Of a DNA stretch of 64,000 bases, positions 53,767-62,638 are shown one piece after another. The stretch is from Synechococcus sp. A15-62. GTDB lineage: Bacteria; Cyanobacteriota; Cyanobacteriia; PCC-6307; Cyanobiaceae. Position numbers and translations under genes: made by a program. Location of the stretch: the NCBI RefSeq assembly GCF_014280075.1, contig NZ_CP047950.1:744001-808000 (forward strand). The letters run 5' to 3'. A model generated the notes under the pieces. That model worked only from the letters and a program-made list of their open reading frames with translations. It was not told where the DNA came from and did no database searches. Positions within the stretch are counted from its first letter, which is position 1, and each line of letters starts with the position of its first letter.

Positions 53767-55743
53767 TTGGATCTGCCCATTGATCATTTCCGACTTCTGG
53801 GCGTCAGTCCATCGGCAGACCCTGAGGCAATCCTGCGCCGCTTGGAAACCCGCTGTGACAGTCCACCAGATCAGGGCTTCACCCATGAGGCTCTGCTCCA
53901 ACGCGCCGATCTGCTGCGTCGCTCCGCCGATTTGCTGACCGATCCCGCGGACAGGGCTGAGTATGAAGCCGCTCTGTTGCGCCTCAGCGAATCCCATCCG
54001 AACGGCACGGTGGGATTGGACCTCCCCACCAGCAGTGAGGTGGCGGGTCTGATTCTGCTCTGGGAAGCCCATGGAGCTCTCGAGGCCTTTCAGCTGGCAA
54101 AGCAGGGGCTCCAGCCCCCCCAGGCTCCAGCCCTCGGCAGTGGCCGTGAAGCGGATCTGACGCTTCTGGCCGCCCTGGCCTGCCGCGATGCTGCCTTGGA
54201 GGAACAGGAGCAACGGCGCTATGAGTCGGCGGCCCAGCTGTTGATCGAGGGCATTCAGCTGCAACAGCGGATGGGCAAGCTGCCCGACCAGCAGCGCCGG
54301 CTGGAAAACGATTTGCAGGGCCTCACTCCCTTTAGGATTCTCGATCTGCTGAGTCGTGATCTTGGCGATCAGGCCTCCCATCAACAGGGTTTGACGCTGC
54401 TTGATGAGTTGGTCGTGGCCCGGGGCGGCTTGGAGGCCGCTGATGTTGATGACGATCAGCCCGGCAGCCTCAGCCAGGAGGATTTCGAATCGTTTTTTCA
54501 CCAGATCCGCCGCTTCCTGACCGTTCAGGAGCAGATCGATCTGTACAGCCGCTGGTTTGAGGCGGGCGCCGCCGATGCCGGTTTCCTCACGGTTCTGGCC
54601 CTCACTGCTGCAGGCTTCTCCCGGCGCAAGCCCGAGTTTCTCGAGCAGGCGCGTGAGCGGATGCAGACGCTTGCCAATGCTGATCTCGATCCCATGCCTC
54701 TGCTGGGGTGTCTGGATCTGCTGCTGGGCAACGTCAAGGATGCGGATCGGCATTTCGCCGTCCTGCGGGATCCGGATCTGCAGGCCTGGTTCCTCAATCA
54801 CCCGGGTGATCGGCTGGCCGCGCAGTGCGAGTACTGCCGGGCCTGGCTTGAACGTGATGTCTTGCCGGGATATCGCGACGTGGATGCCTCGGGTGCCGAT
54901 CTCGATGCCTGGTTCGCTGATCGTGATGTTCAGGGCTTTGTCGATCGTCTCGATCGCAAGGCGTCGCGGCAGATCGGATCCGACGACATGACCTTGGCTT
55001 GGGCAACGGCAGGCGATGCCTCCCTTGGGGAGCCGAGCGAACCAGCTGAATCAGACCAGGCGGTTGACTCCGAAGAAGCGGATGCCACACCGCTCTGGCA
55101 GCAACGTTGGGTCCGCCCCGCTGCTGCAGCGCTTGCACTGATCGGAATCACCGTTGCAGGTTTTGCCCTGGTTCGACGCAACTGGAATCCCGCGTCGCAG
55201 ATGGCGCAAAGCGCTTCACCGTCCGCTTTGGAAGAGGAGGTTGAAGCGAAGCTGGAGCTCGACGCTGCTTCATCTCCCGTGGATGAAGAGCCCATGGATG
55301 ACGAGCCCGTGGCGAGTCTGAAGCCCGATCTTGAGCCTTCAGCTCTTTCTGAGCCACTGGTGAGTGATGCCCCGACGGAAGCCGAGCTTCAGGCCTTGCT
55401 CCAGGGATGGCTTGATGCCAAAGCGTTGACACTGTCCGGCCAGGCAGCGGATCTGTCCGTCGTGGCGAGGCAGCCCCTGGTGAAGCGCGTGGAGCAGGAG
55501 CGGGCAGCTGATCAGGCTGCAGGGCGATCCAAGTCGATTGATGCATCCATCACCACCATTGAGGTGGTCGACCGCAAGCCTCAGAGGATTGAATTGCTGG
55601 CCCAGGTGGCCTACAGCGATCGCTTGACGTCTGGCGACGGAACCGTCATTGAAGAGACAGCGCCGACTGATTTCATCGTCACCTACGTGCTCGGCAGGGA
55701 TGGAACCCAATGGCGTTTGCACGACTACATCCCAGGCTCCTGA
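53767..55743 (+). CDS. ftn2: Cell division protein Ftn2/ZipN (ARC6 family)
   Basis: 658 residues from a TTG start. J-domain-like N-terminus ([21 protein letters not shown], in pieces), then a long helical cytoplasmic part with Leu-rich repeats, one membrane helix at about 448-467 ([18 protein letters not shown]), an acidic linker and a C-terminal IMS/DUF4101-like domain from about 540 ([17 protein letters not shown] and [15 protein letters not shown]). This is the layout of ARC6/Ftn2, the FtsZ tether unique to cyanobacteria and plastids. Divergent from pdhA; ffh follows after 68 bp. Confidence 0.92.
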   Translation: MDLPIDHFRLLGVSPSADPEAILRRLETRCDSPPDQGFTHEALLQRADLLRRSADLLTDPADRAEYEAALLRLSESHPNGTVGLDLPTSSEVAGLILLWEAHGALEAFQLAKQGLQPPQAPALGSGREADLTLLAALACRDAALEEQEQRRYESAAQLLIEGIQLQQRMGKLPDQQRRLENDLQGLTPFRILDLLSRDLGDQASHQQGLTLLDELVVARGGLEAADVDDDQPGSLSQEDFESFFHQIRRFLTVQEQIDLYSRWFEAGAADAGFLTVLALTAAGFSRRKPEFLEQARERMQTLANADLDPMPLLGCLDLLLGNVKDADRHFAVLRDPDLQAWFLNHPGDRLAAQCEYCRAWLERDVLPGYRDVDASGADLDAWFADRDVQGFVDRLDRKASRQIGSDDMTLAWATAGDASLGEPSEPAESDQAVDSEEADATPLWQQRWVRPAAAALALIGITVAGFALVRRNWNPASQMAQSASPSALEEEVEAKLELDAASSPVDEEPMDDEPVASLKPDLEPSALSEPLVSDAPTEAELQALLQGWLDAKALTLSGQAADLSVVARQPLVKRVEQERAADQAAGRSKSIDASITTIEVVDRKPQRIELLAQVAYSDRLTSGDGTVIEETAPTDFIVTYVLGRDGTQWRLHDYIPGS

Positions 55744-55811
55744 GTTGCTGAATCGGATTGCATGACCGTCGCTTTTTACGATCACCCCATTGATCCAGGG
55801 GCGTAACGCCG

Positions 55812-57299
55812 ATGTTCGACGAGCTTTCAGCCCGTTTTGAGGATGCGGTCAAAGGGCTGCGCGGCCAAGACAGCATTAGCGAAACCAACGTCGATGGGGC
55901 TCTGAAGGACGTCCGTCGGGCCTTGCTTGAAGCCGACGTCAGCCTGCCGGTGGTGAAGGAGTTCGTGGCTGATGTCCGCGACAAAGCCGTTGGTGCCGAG
56001 GTGGTGCGCGGTGTCAGCCCGGATCAGAAGTTCATCCAGGTGGTCCACGAACAGCTGGTGGAGGTCATGGGGGGCGATAACGCTCCTCTGGCCAAGGCGG
56101 CTGACGCCCCCACCGTCGTGTTGATGGCCGGTCTTCAGGGTGCTGGTAAAACCACCGCAACGGCCAAGTTGGGCCTCCACCTCAAGGATCAGGGACGTCG
56201 GGCCTTGATGGTTGGTGCCGACGTCTACCGACCAGCCGCCATCGAGCAGCTGAAAACGCTCGGTGCTCAGATCGATGTGGAGGTGTTCAGCCTCGGTGCT
56301 GAGGCCAAGCCTGAAGACATTGCGGCCGCTGGTCTGGCCAAGGCGAAGGAGGAAGGGTTCGACACGCTCCTGGTCGACACCGCCGGTCGCCTCCAGATCG
56401 ACACCGAGATGATGGAGGAGATGGTGCGGATCCGCACCGCTGTGCAGCCCGATGAGGTGCTGCTGGTGGTGGATTCGATGATCGGCCAGGAAGCAGCCGA
56501 ACTCACCCGCGCCTTCCACGACCAGGTGGGGATCACCGGTGCGGTGCTCACCAAGCTCGACGGTGATTCCCGTGGAGGTGCCGCCCTCTCGATCCGCAAG
56601 GTGAGCGGTCAGCCGATCAAGTTCATCGGCACCGGCGAGAAGGTTGAGGCCCTGCAGCCGTTCCATCCCGAACGGATGGCCAGTCGCATCCTCGGCATGG
56701 GTGACGTGCTGACGCTGGTGGAGAAGGCCCAGAAGGAGGTCGAACTCGCCGACGTCGAAAAGATGCAGAAGAAGCTGCAGGAGGCGACGTTTGATTTCTC
56801 GGACTTCGTCAAGCAGATGCGCCTAATCAAGCGCATGGGCTCGCTGGGGGGTCTGATGAAAATGATCCCGGGCATGAACAAGATCGATGACGGCATGCTC
56901 AAGCAGGGGGAGCAGCAGCTCAAGCGCATCGAGGCCATGATTGGTTCGATGACCCAGCAGGAGCGGGAAAATCCCGACCTTCTGGCGAGTCAACCCTCAA
57001 GGCGTCGCCGGATCGCCAGCGGCAGCGGTCATCAGGCTGCAGATGTGGACAAGGTGCTGGCCGACTTTCAGAAGATGCGCGGCTTCATGCAGCAGATGAG
57101 CCAGGGCAACATGCCCGGAATGGGCGGAATGCCGGGGATGGGTGGAATGCCGGGGATGGGTGGAATGCCGGGGATGGGTGGAATGCCGGGAATGCCCGGA
57201 ATGAGCGGCATGCCTGGAGGTGGTGGTCGTCCCGGTCGTGGGGGACCACCGAAGCGACAGCGACCCGCCAAGAAGAAGAAGGGCTTCGGGGACCTGTGA
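55812..57299 (+). CDS. ffh: Signal recognition particle protein
   Basis: 495 residues. SRP54-type GTPase: N-domain, then G1 MAGLQGAGKTTATAKLG near 102, DTAGRLQ near 188, G4 TKLDGDSRGGAALS near 245, and the methionine-rich M domain from about 325 that binds the SRP RNA. After the M domain a long tail contains four GGMPGM-type repeats, from an 18-bp DNA repeat, then a basic end RPAKKKKGFGDL. Partner RNA gene is at 26003. rpsP follows 78 bp downstream. Confidence 0.97.
   Translation: MFDELSARFEDAVKGLRGQDSISETNVDGALKDVRRALLEADVSLPVVKEFVADVRDKAVGAEVVRGVSPDQKFIQVVHEQLVEVMGGDNAPLAKAADAPTVVLMAGLQGAGKTTATAKLGLHLKDQGRRALMVGADVYRPAAIEQLKTLGAQIDVEVFSLGAEAKPEDIAAAGLAKAKEEGFDTLLVDTAGRLQIDTEMMEEMVRIRTAVQPDEVLLVVDSMIGQEAAELTRAFHDQVGITGAVLTKLDGDSRGGAALSIRKVSGQPIKFIGTGEKVEALQPFHPERMASRILGMGDVLTLVEKAQKEVELADVEKMQKKLQEATFDFSDFVKQMRLIKRMGSLGGLMKMIPGMNKIDDGMLKQGEQQLKRIEAMIGSMTQQERENPDLLASQPSRRRRIASGSGHQAADVDKVLADFQKMRGFMQQMSQGNMPGMGGMPGMGGMPGMGGMPGMGGMPGMPGMSGMPGGGGRPGRGGPPKRQRPAKKKKGFGDL
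57126..57191 (+). repeat. 18-bp tandem repeat inside ffh
   Basis: GGAATGCCGGGGATGGGT occurs in three perfect tandem copies (57126-57143, 57144-57161, 57162-57179) plus a partial fourth. It encodes the GMPGMG repeats of the Ffh tail. Number of copies may vary between strains by slippage. Confidence 0.9.
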
Positions 57300-57377
57300 G
57301 GGCGGAACGGTATGGTGGTTGTTTGGCAGGCGTTTAGGCGCCGCCGGACCACCTCTTTCCTTCACTCCAGGGCCACG

Positions 57378-57785
57378 ATGATCAAGCTCCGCCTGAAGCG
57401 GTTTGGCAAGAAGCGGGAAGCGAGCTTCCGCCTCGTGGCCTGCAACAGCACCTCACGTCGGGACGGTCGTCCTCTGCAGGAGCTGGGCTTCTACAATCCG
57501 CGGACGAAGGAAACGCGTCTCGACACCGAGGCCATTCGTGAGCGTCTGGGTCAGGGTGCCCAACCCACTGATGTGGTGCGCACGCTGCTCGAGCGCGGCG
57601 GTCTTCTGGAAAAGACCGTGCGTCCTGCCGAGACCGTTGGCAAGGCCAAGCAAGCGGCCAAGCGTGAGGCTGATGCCAAGCAAGCCGCCAAGGAGGCTGC
57701 TGAGGCCAAGGCTGCAGCAGCTGAAGAGAAAGCTGCAGAAGCTGAAGCTTCTGATTCCGCAGAATCCGAATCCACCGAGGGCTGA
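57378..57785 (+). CDS. rpsP: 30S ribosomal protein S16 with long C-terminal extension
   Basis: 135 residues from ATG 57378. S16 core is residues 1-82 ([34 protein letters not shown]). Usual bacterial S16 ends near residue 80-90; here an Ala/Glu/Lys-rich helical extension of about 50 residues follows ([21 protein letters not shown], in pieces) and ends in an acidic Ser-rich tail. Such extensions exist in several marine picocyanobacteria. The gene sits between ffh and the PhoH-like gene, 8 bp from the latter. Confidence 0.95.
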   Translation: MIKLRLKRFGKKREASFRLVACNSTSRRDGRPLQELGFYNPRTKETRLDTEAIRERLGQGAQPTDVVRTLLERGGLLEKTVRPAETVGKAKQAAKREADAKQAAKEAAEAKAAAAEEKAAEAEASDSAESESTEG

Positions 57786-57793
57786 TCATTCCG

Positions 57794-58789
57794 GTGTCTG
57801 ACGACGGCGAACGCGGCCGTTTCGTTCTCGACCTGCCTGATCCCGATGCTGCACTGGCCTTGGCTGGTGAAGCGGAAACAACCCTGCATCGCCTGGAAGC
57901 TCTGACAGGAGCCTCCATGGTGTTGCGGGGTCTTCAACTGGTGATCACCGGGCGGCCAACGCAGATTGAGAGGGCTGCTGCGGTTGTGGAATTGGTGCGC
58001 CCGATCTGGCAGGACGGCCAGTCGGTGTCACCGGTGGACCTCCAGTCGGCGCTGGGAGCGCTCAACACCGGCCGCGGCGATGACCACGCCGCTATGGGCG
58101 AGCAGGTGTTGGCGAAGAGCCAGAAGGGCAATCTGCTGCGCCCGCGCACCCTGCGCCAGAAGAAATACGTGGATGCCATGGAGCGCCACGATCTCACCTT
58201 TGCCCTCGGCCCTGCCGGCACCGGCAAAACCTTTCTCGCCACCGTTCTCGCGGTTCGGATGCTTACCGAACGCAAGGTGGAGCGCTTGATTCTCACCCGG
58301 CCGGCCGTTGAAGCTGGGGAGCGGCTGGGGTTCCTGCCCGGCGACCTGCAGCAGAAGGTGGACCCATATCTGCGGCCGCTCTATGACGCCTTGCATTCCC
58401 TGCTCGGCGCGGAGAAAACCACTGTGCTGCTGGAGAAGGGTGTGATTGAGGTCGCTCCCCTGGCCTACATGCGGGGCCGCACCCTCAGCGATGCCTTTGT
58501 GATCCTGGATGAGGCGCAGAACACCACGCCGGCCCAGATGCGCATGGTGCTCACCCGTCTTGGAGAGCGTTCGCGAATGGTCGTGACCGGTGACATCACC
58601 CAGGTGGATCTGCCCGCCACCGTGCAAAGCGGTTTGGTGGAGGCATCCGAGGTGTTGGAGGGCGTTGAAGGGGTCGCTGTCTGCCGCCTCACTGCGGCGG
58701 ATGTGGTGCGTCACCCTCTCGTGCAGCGGGTGGTGGAGGCCTATGCCCGACGGGACGAACGCAAAACGCCAAAAGTTCAACGTCGATAG
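57794..58789 (+). CDS. PhoH-like ATPase
   Basis: 331 residues from GTG 57794. KH-like N-terminus of about 100 residues, then PhoH domain: Walker A GPAGTGKTFLATVLAV near 139, LTRPAVEAGERLGFLPGD near 170, Walker B FVILDEAQNTTPAQM near 236, and VTGDITQVDLP near 262. This PhoL/YbeZ-type protein is tied to RNA metabolism and ribosome maturation in other bacteria. It is cotranscribed with rpsP 8 bp upstream. Not regulated by phosphate as far as the sequence shows. Confidence 0.93.
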   Translation: MSDDGERGRFVLDLPDPDAALALAGEAETTLHRLEALTGASMVLRGLQLVITGRPTQIERAAAVVELVRPIWQDGQSVSPVDLQSALGALNTGRGDDHAAMGEQVLAKSQKGNLLRPRTLRQKKYVDAMERHDLTFALGPAGTGKTFLATVLAVRMLTERKVERLILTRPAVEAGERLGFLPGDLQQKVDPYLRPLYDALHSLLGAEKTTVLLEKGVIEVAPLAYMRGRTLSDAFVILDEAQNTTPAQMRMVLTRLGERSRMVVTGDITQVDLPATVQSGLVEASEVLEGVEGVAVCRLTAADVVRHPLVQRVVEAYARRDERKTPKVQRR

Positions 58790-58857
58790 GGAGATCCACA
58801 CCCCAATCCCTTGTCAACGCTGGCAGGATGTGATGAGTCTTTGGTGACCTGGTCGAC

Positions 58858-59589
58858 ATGCCAGCAAGCAGCAATTTCCAGGAGGCGATCCGCGAGGCGC
58901 AATCGAGTGCCCTCGTCGGCCCCAACGTTGTCAATAAAGCGCTGCCCTACGTCGGCGGCGGCATGGTGCTCACCTCAATCGGGGTGATTGGTGGTCTCTC
59001 GATGATGGCGACACCGCTGTTCATGCCCCTGTTCTGGGTGGCTGTGATAGGCAACCTGGTGCTGTTCTTCGTGGCGCAGAACGTCGCCTTGAAGGGCAAC
59101 AACGCCACAGCCTTGCCGCTGTTGTCGATCTACAGCTTGATCACCGGGTTCACCTTGAGTGGTCTCGTGGCTTTGGCGGGAGCCGTTGCGGGTGTGGGTG
59201 CGGTCGGCACCGCTGCCCTGGCCACCGGCATCACCTTCGTGATTGCCTCGATCGTCGGCCGCCGCATGAGCGATTCCGTTGGTCAGGCGCTGTCCGGCGT
59301 GGTGGGTCTCGGCCTGGTCGGCCTGATCCTGGCGATGGTCGTCCAGTTCATCGGCGGCATCTTTGCCCCTGCCATGTTCCATGGCACCAGCTTTGAGCTG
59401 ATGATCGCGGGCTTTGGCACCGTGCTCTTCGTGGGAGCCGCCTTCGTCGACTTCTACACGATGCCCCGCTCCTACCGGGATGACCAATATCTGGCAGGCG
59501 CTCTGAGCATGTACCTCACGTACATCAACCTGTTCATCTTCATCCTGCGTCTGATCATCGTGCTCAACGGCGGTGGTCGTCGGGACTGA
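58858..59589 (+). CDS. Bax inhibitor-1/YccA family membrane protein
   Basis: 243 residues with seven membrane helices, for example GGGMVLTSIGVIGGLSMM, FWVAVIGNLVLFFVA, LLSIYSLITGFTLSGLVAL, and the last INLFIFILRLIIVL. Helices 6-7 carry FVDFYTMPRSYRDDQYLAGALSMYLTYINLF, in pieces, with the paired Asp residues that form the putative pH-sensor/proton-calcium leak site in this family. Function in bacteria is unclear, with a role in membrane-protein quality control proposed. A strong terminator follows. Confidence 0.9.
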   Translation: MPASSNFQEAIREAQSSALVGPNVVNKALPYVGGGMVLTSIGVIGGLSMMATPLFMPLFWVAVIGNLVLFFVAQNVALKGNNATALPLLSIYSLITGFTLSGLVALAGAVAGVGAVGTAALATGITFVIASIVGRRMSDSVGQALSGVVGLGLVGLILAMVVQFIGGIFAPAMFHGTSFELMIAGFGTVLFVGAAFVDFYTMPRSYRDDQYLAGALSMYLTYINLFIFILRLIIVLNGGGRRD

Positions 59590-59630
59590 TCGTCGCGACT
59601 GACGATTTCAACGCAATCGCATCATTCCTT

Positions 59631-59657
59631 GCCCCGGCCTGTCCGGGGCTTTTTTTG
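59631..59657 (+). terminator. Rho-independent terminator after the Bax-inhibitor-1 gene
   Basis: A 7-bp GC stem GCCCCGG/CCGGGGC (59631-59637 with 59643-59649), loop CCTGT, followed by eight T (59650-59657). It lies 42 bp after the stop. The converging hypothetical gene ends at 59676. Confidence 0.92.
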
Positions 59658-59675
59658 TGGCTCAGCCTTCAACCT

Positions 59676-60197
59676 TCAGCCCTCCGCCACGGTATAAACG
59701 CTGTCTCCAATGGCTTGTTTCTGCTCGGCGTCGTACCCCCACTTCTCCAGGAAGGCGACGTCCTCACCGCGGTTGTCGAGTGCTGCGGCCAGCAGTTGCT
59801 CTAGGCGCTCTTTCACCTCCGCTGGTTCCAGCAGCCTGAGCAGTTCAATGCAGCGGCTGCTGACCCGCTCCGAGCCGGCCTGCTGCACCTCATCTCCCGC
59901 GCGCTGGTGATGAACGGCCATGGCAGTGCTCATGGCCAGATTGCGAACGCTCAGATCCACAACTTCAGAACCGGCGCCGCGCAGCTGACCGACGACGGCG
60001 TCGGGCAACCGATCCATCAGCACGCTCTCGCCCGCCAGGCTCACCACGAAAAATCCCCGGGCCCCATCGCGGCTGGCCACCATTTCACCGATGCGGTCGG
60101 CCAGCACCTCATCGCTGATCTCCTCGTTGTCCCACTGCAGCAGCCAGGCCGCTGTGATTTCCATGGCCTGCTGGAAGGTGGGCTGCTGATCCGCCAT
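59676..60197 (-). CDS. Conserved hypothetical protein
   Basis: 173 residues from ATG 60197 (an upstream ATG at 60209 is possible). Helix-rich soluble protein: QQAMEITAAWLLQWDNEEIS at the start, DRIGEMVASRDGARGFFVVSL near 40, then helices to EDVAFLEKWGYDAEQKQA at the end. I recall unnamed cyanobacterial proteins of this kind, but no domain is assigned. Convergent with the Bax-inhibitor gene and divergent from era (76 bp between starts). Confidence 0.75.
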   Translation of the reverse strand: MADQQPTFQQAMEITAAWLLQWDNEEISDEVLADRIGEMVASRDGARGFFVVSLAGESVLMDRLPDAVVGQLRGAGSEVVDLSVRNLAMSTAMAVHHQRAGDEVQQAGSERVSSRCIELLRLLEPAEVKERLEQLLAAALDNRGEDVAFLEKWGYDAEQKQAIGDSVYTVAEG

Positions 60198-60272
60198 GGA
60201 CCTGTCCAATTCCTGCTCTCAGGCTATGGGTCGATTCAACGGGTTGATTCAACGGCGGCGCAGACTTAGAAG

Positions 60273-61208
60273 ATGCATGCAACTCCCCTGCCAGAGGATT
60301 ACCGCTCTGGCTTCATAGCACTGATCGGTCGCCCGAACGTGGGCAAATCCACGCTGGTGAATCAGCTGGTGGGGGAGAAGGTGGCGATCACATCGCCCGT
60401 GGCCCAGACCACCCGCAACCGACTGCGGGCCATCCTCACCACTAAGGTGGCCCAGATGGTGCTGGTGGACACGCCTGGCATCCACAAGCCCCACCACTTG
60501 CTGGGGGAACGGCTGGTGAAGAGTGCCCGCAGCGCCATCGGTGAAGTGGATCTGGTGGTGTTGCTGTTGGAGGGGTGCGAGCGCCCGGGGCGCGGTGATG
60601 CCTTCATCGTGAATTTGCTGCAGCAGCAGTCCCTGCCGGTGCTGGTGGCCTTGAACAAGTGGGACAAGCTGGCGGAGGAGCGCCGCGCTGAAGCGGAAGA
60701 GGCCTATGCCGCTCTGCTGCAGGAGACGAATTGGCCGGTGCACCGCTGCAGCGCCCTGTCAGGCGATGGCTGCGCAGATCTCACAGCAGCGATGGCGGCT
60801 CAGTTGCCCTTGGGGCCACAGCTGTATCCGCCCGAGATGGTGAGTGATCAACCGGAGCGGGTGCTGCTGGGGGAACTCATTCGCGAGCAGGTGCTTCTGC
60901 ACACGCGGGAGGAAGTGCCCCACAGCGTTGCCGTCACCATTGATCGCGTTGAGGAGTTGCCGGCCAAGGGCAAGGGTGCGGGTCGGACGGCTGTCTTGGC
61001 CACGGTTCTGGTGGAACGGAAAAGTCAGAAGGGAATCCTGATCGGCAAAGGCGGGGCGATGCTCAAGACGATCGGCCAGGGGGCGCGGCTGCAGATGCAG
61101 GTGCTGATTGATGGTCCGGTGTATCTGGAGCTGTTCGTGAAGGTGGTGCCTGATTGGCGCAGTAAACCGGCCCGCTTGGCGGAGCTGGGTTACACGGGAG
61201 ATCAATAA
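60273..61208 (+). CDS. era: GTPase Era
   Basis: 311 residues. Ribosome-assembly GTPase that binds 16S rRNA near the 3-prime end. G1 GRPNVGKSTLVNQLVGEKVA near 13, T at the G2 position in ARTTTR-like TTRNRLR, G3 VDTPGIHKPHH near 67, G4 ALNKWDKL near 128, and a C-terminal KH domain with ILIGKGGAMLKTIG near 252. First gene of a tight same-strand unit with the PhyH gene, the lyase homologue and trmD-ispF. Confidence 0.97.
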   Translation: MHATPLPEDYRSGFIALIGRPNVGKSTLVNQLVGEKVAITSPVAQTTRNRLRAILTTKVAQMVLVDTPGIHKPHHLLGERLVKSARSAIGEVDLVVLLLEGCERPGRGDAFIVNLLQQQSLPVLVALNKWDKLAEERRAEAEEAYAALLQETNWPVHRCSALSGDGCADLTAAMAAQLPLGPQLYPPEMVSDQPERVLLGELIREQVLLHTREEVPHSVAVTIDRVEELPAKGKGAGRTAVLATVLVERKSQKGILIGKGGAMLKTIGQGARLQMQVLIDGPVYLELFVKVVPDWRSKPARLAELGYTGDQ

Positions 61209-61219
61209 CTGCCCGCTTG

Positions 61220-62149
61220 ATGGCATCAGCGCGTAATGTCGCGCCCATGCTTTCGCTGCTGACGCGCACCAAGAGCTTTCGGGACCCCTGGGTCGGTCAC
61301 CCGGATCTGAACCGACGCTGGCAGCTGCATCGACGCCGGGTTCAGCTGGCCGAGACGCTTTGTCTTTGGAGGCGGCTGCTGCGACCAGCTCAGCTGGCCA
61401 GCCTGGAGCGGGATGGCTTTGTGGTGCTGGAGAACTTTCTGGCGCAGCCGGAGTTTGAGGCCTTGCGCGATGAGGTGGAGACCGTGGTGGCTCGCGCCTC
61501 ACGCTTGCATCCGGCACCGGACAACAGCCGGCCTGGTTTTCGCCCCAAACAACCCTTCCCCGGGGGGTTTGACCGTTTCGATGGAGGAACCCTCAACCGC
61601 TTTCTGCACATCGACCCCGAGCAGATGCCTCGGGCCGCTGCCTTCTCCCATGACCAGCGGCTCAGTGCGGGATCGCGCCAGGTCATCGGCTTGCCGATGA
61701 ATCCGCGCAAGCTGGACATCTACCTCACGCTGCACGGCGAGGAGGCCCGCACGCCGGATCTGCAGAAGGTGCTGCATCGGGATACGTTCTTCCGAGCTCT
61801 GAAGTTCTGGTTCTTTCTTCGGCCGGTGCAACCCCAGGACGGCCCCTTCGAATACGTGCCGGGCAGCCATCGTCTCGATTCGTCCCGCCTGCGTTGGGAG
61901 CAGACCACAGCCATTGCAGCTGCCGAAAAACGGCGGCAGCCGGATGTGTCTGGATCGTTCCGCATTCGCGAAGAGTCCTTGGCCGAACTGGGTCTGCCAA
62001 GGCCTGTTGCCCTCACCTGCCCTGCCAACACCCTGGTGCTGGCGGATGTGTTCGGCTTTCACCGGCGCGGAGCCGCCGCCCATGGTCAGCAGCGGCTTGC
62101 GCTCTACGGCTGGAACCGCCCTTATCCCTTCCTCCCCATCAGTTGGTGA
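61220..62149 (+). CDS. Phytanoyl-CoA dioxygenase (PhyH) family protein
   Basis: 309 residues from ATG 61220; ATG 61247 is an equally possible start and gives 300 residues. Jelly-roll Fe(II)/2-oxoglutarate oxygenase: LERDGFVVLENFL near 66 opens the fold, HxD metal site in VLHRDTFFRAL near 190, GPFEYVPGSH near 211, and distal His in DVFGFHRRGAA near 279 followed by an Arg. Substrate unknown; cyanobacterial members are often unassigned. It lies 11 bp behind era and 21 bp before the lyase homologue. Confidence 0.85.
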   Translation: MASARNVAPMLSLLTRTKSFRDPWVGHPDLNRRWQLHRRRVQLAETLCLWRRLLRPAQLASLERDGFVVLENFLAQPEFEALRDEVETVVARASRLHPAPDNSRPGFRPKQPFPGGFDRFDGGTLNRFLHIDPEQMPRAAAFSHDQRLSAGSRQVIGLPMNPRKLDIYLTLHGEEARTPDLQKVLHRDTFFRALKFWFFLRPVQPQDGPFEYVPGSHRLDSSRLRWEQTTAIAAAEKRRQPDVSGSFRIREESLAELGLPRPVALTCPANTLVLADVFGFHRRGAAAHGQQRLALYGWNRPYPFLPISW

Positions 62150-62170
62150 TCCGGCTGAGAGGATGGGCGC

Positions 62171-62632
62171 ATGAGTGAACAAGCCTTTCCCCCGGAAGAC
62201 CCTGGCTCCTTTCTGAGCCTTTGCGACGGGGAGTGGATGAGCCTTCGCAGTTGCTTTGAGCTGGCTGCTGGTGGTGATGACGAGTGGCACAGCAGCGAAC
62301 GGGGTGAACTCACCGTCCGCTGCGTGAGCGAGCAAGGGGCGCTCGGCCAACTGCAGGTGCAGGCCCCTGGTGGAACCAGCAGCACCCTCACCTTCGCTGC
62401 TGATGGACGGCTGATTCTTGATGGTGATTCGCCAGGCAACTGGAGGTTCTGGCCTGACGGCAGCATGGAGCTGAACCTCAGCCGGGCTGACGGCGTGCAG
62501 GTTCAGGAGCGGATCTGGTTCACGCGGGCCAACCTGCGCCTGCGCAGCACCACGGCAGTGGATGCCCAGGGCACACCGGTGCAGGGCAGTTTCTGCACGG
62601 ACATCCGCAGGGTGTCCAAACCCGCGGCCTGA
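62171..62632 (+). CDS. CpcS/CpeS-like phycobilin lyase family protein
   Basis: 153 residues, shorter than most CpcS/CpeS lyases (about 180). FLSLCDGEWMSLRSCFEL near 14 matches the opening FxxxxGxWxSxR motif, and the ending ERIWFTRANLRLRSTTAV with SFCTDIRRV matches the C-terminal block of this lipocalin-fold family that attaches bilins to phycobiliprotein cysteines. The middle is shortened, so a divergent or non-lyase role is possible. Unlike true rod lyase genes it is not near phycobiliprotein genes here, but in an operon with era, PhyH and trmD-ispF. Confidence 0.75.
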   Translation: MSEQAFPPEDPGSFLSLCDGEWMSLRSCFELAAGGDDEWHSSERGELTVRCVSEQGALGQLQVQAPGGTSSTLTFAADGRLILDGDSPGNWRFWPDGSMELNLSRADGVQVQERIWFTRANLRLRSTTAVDAQGTPVQGSFCTDIRRVSKPAA

Positions 62633-62638
62633 GGCGGC

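Noticed and set aside
57126-57191. Repeat array as CRISPR
   Set aside because: The units are contiguous without spacers and lie inside the ffh coding sequence.
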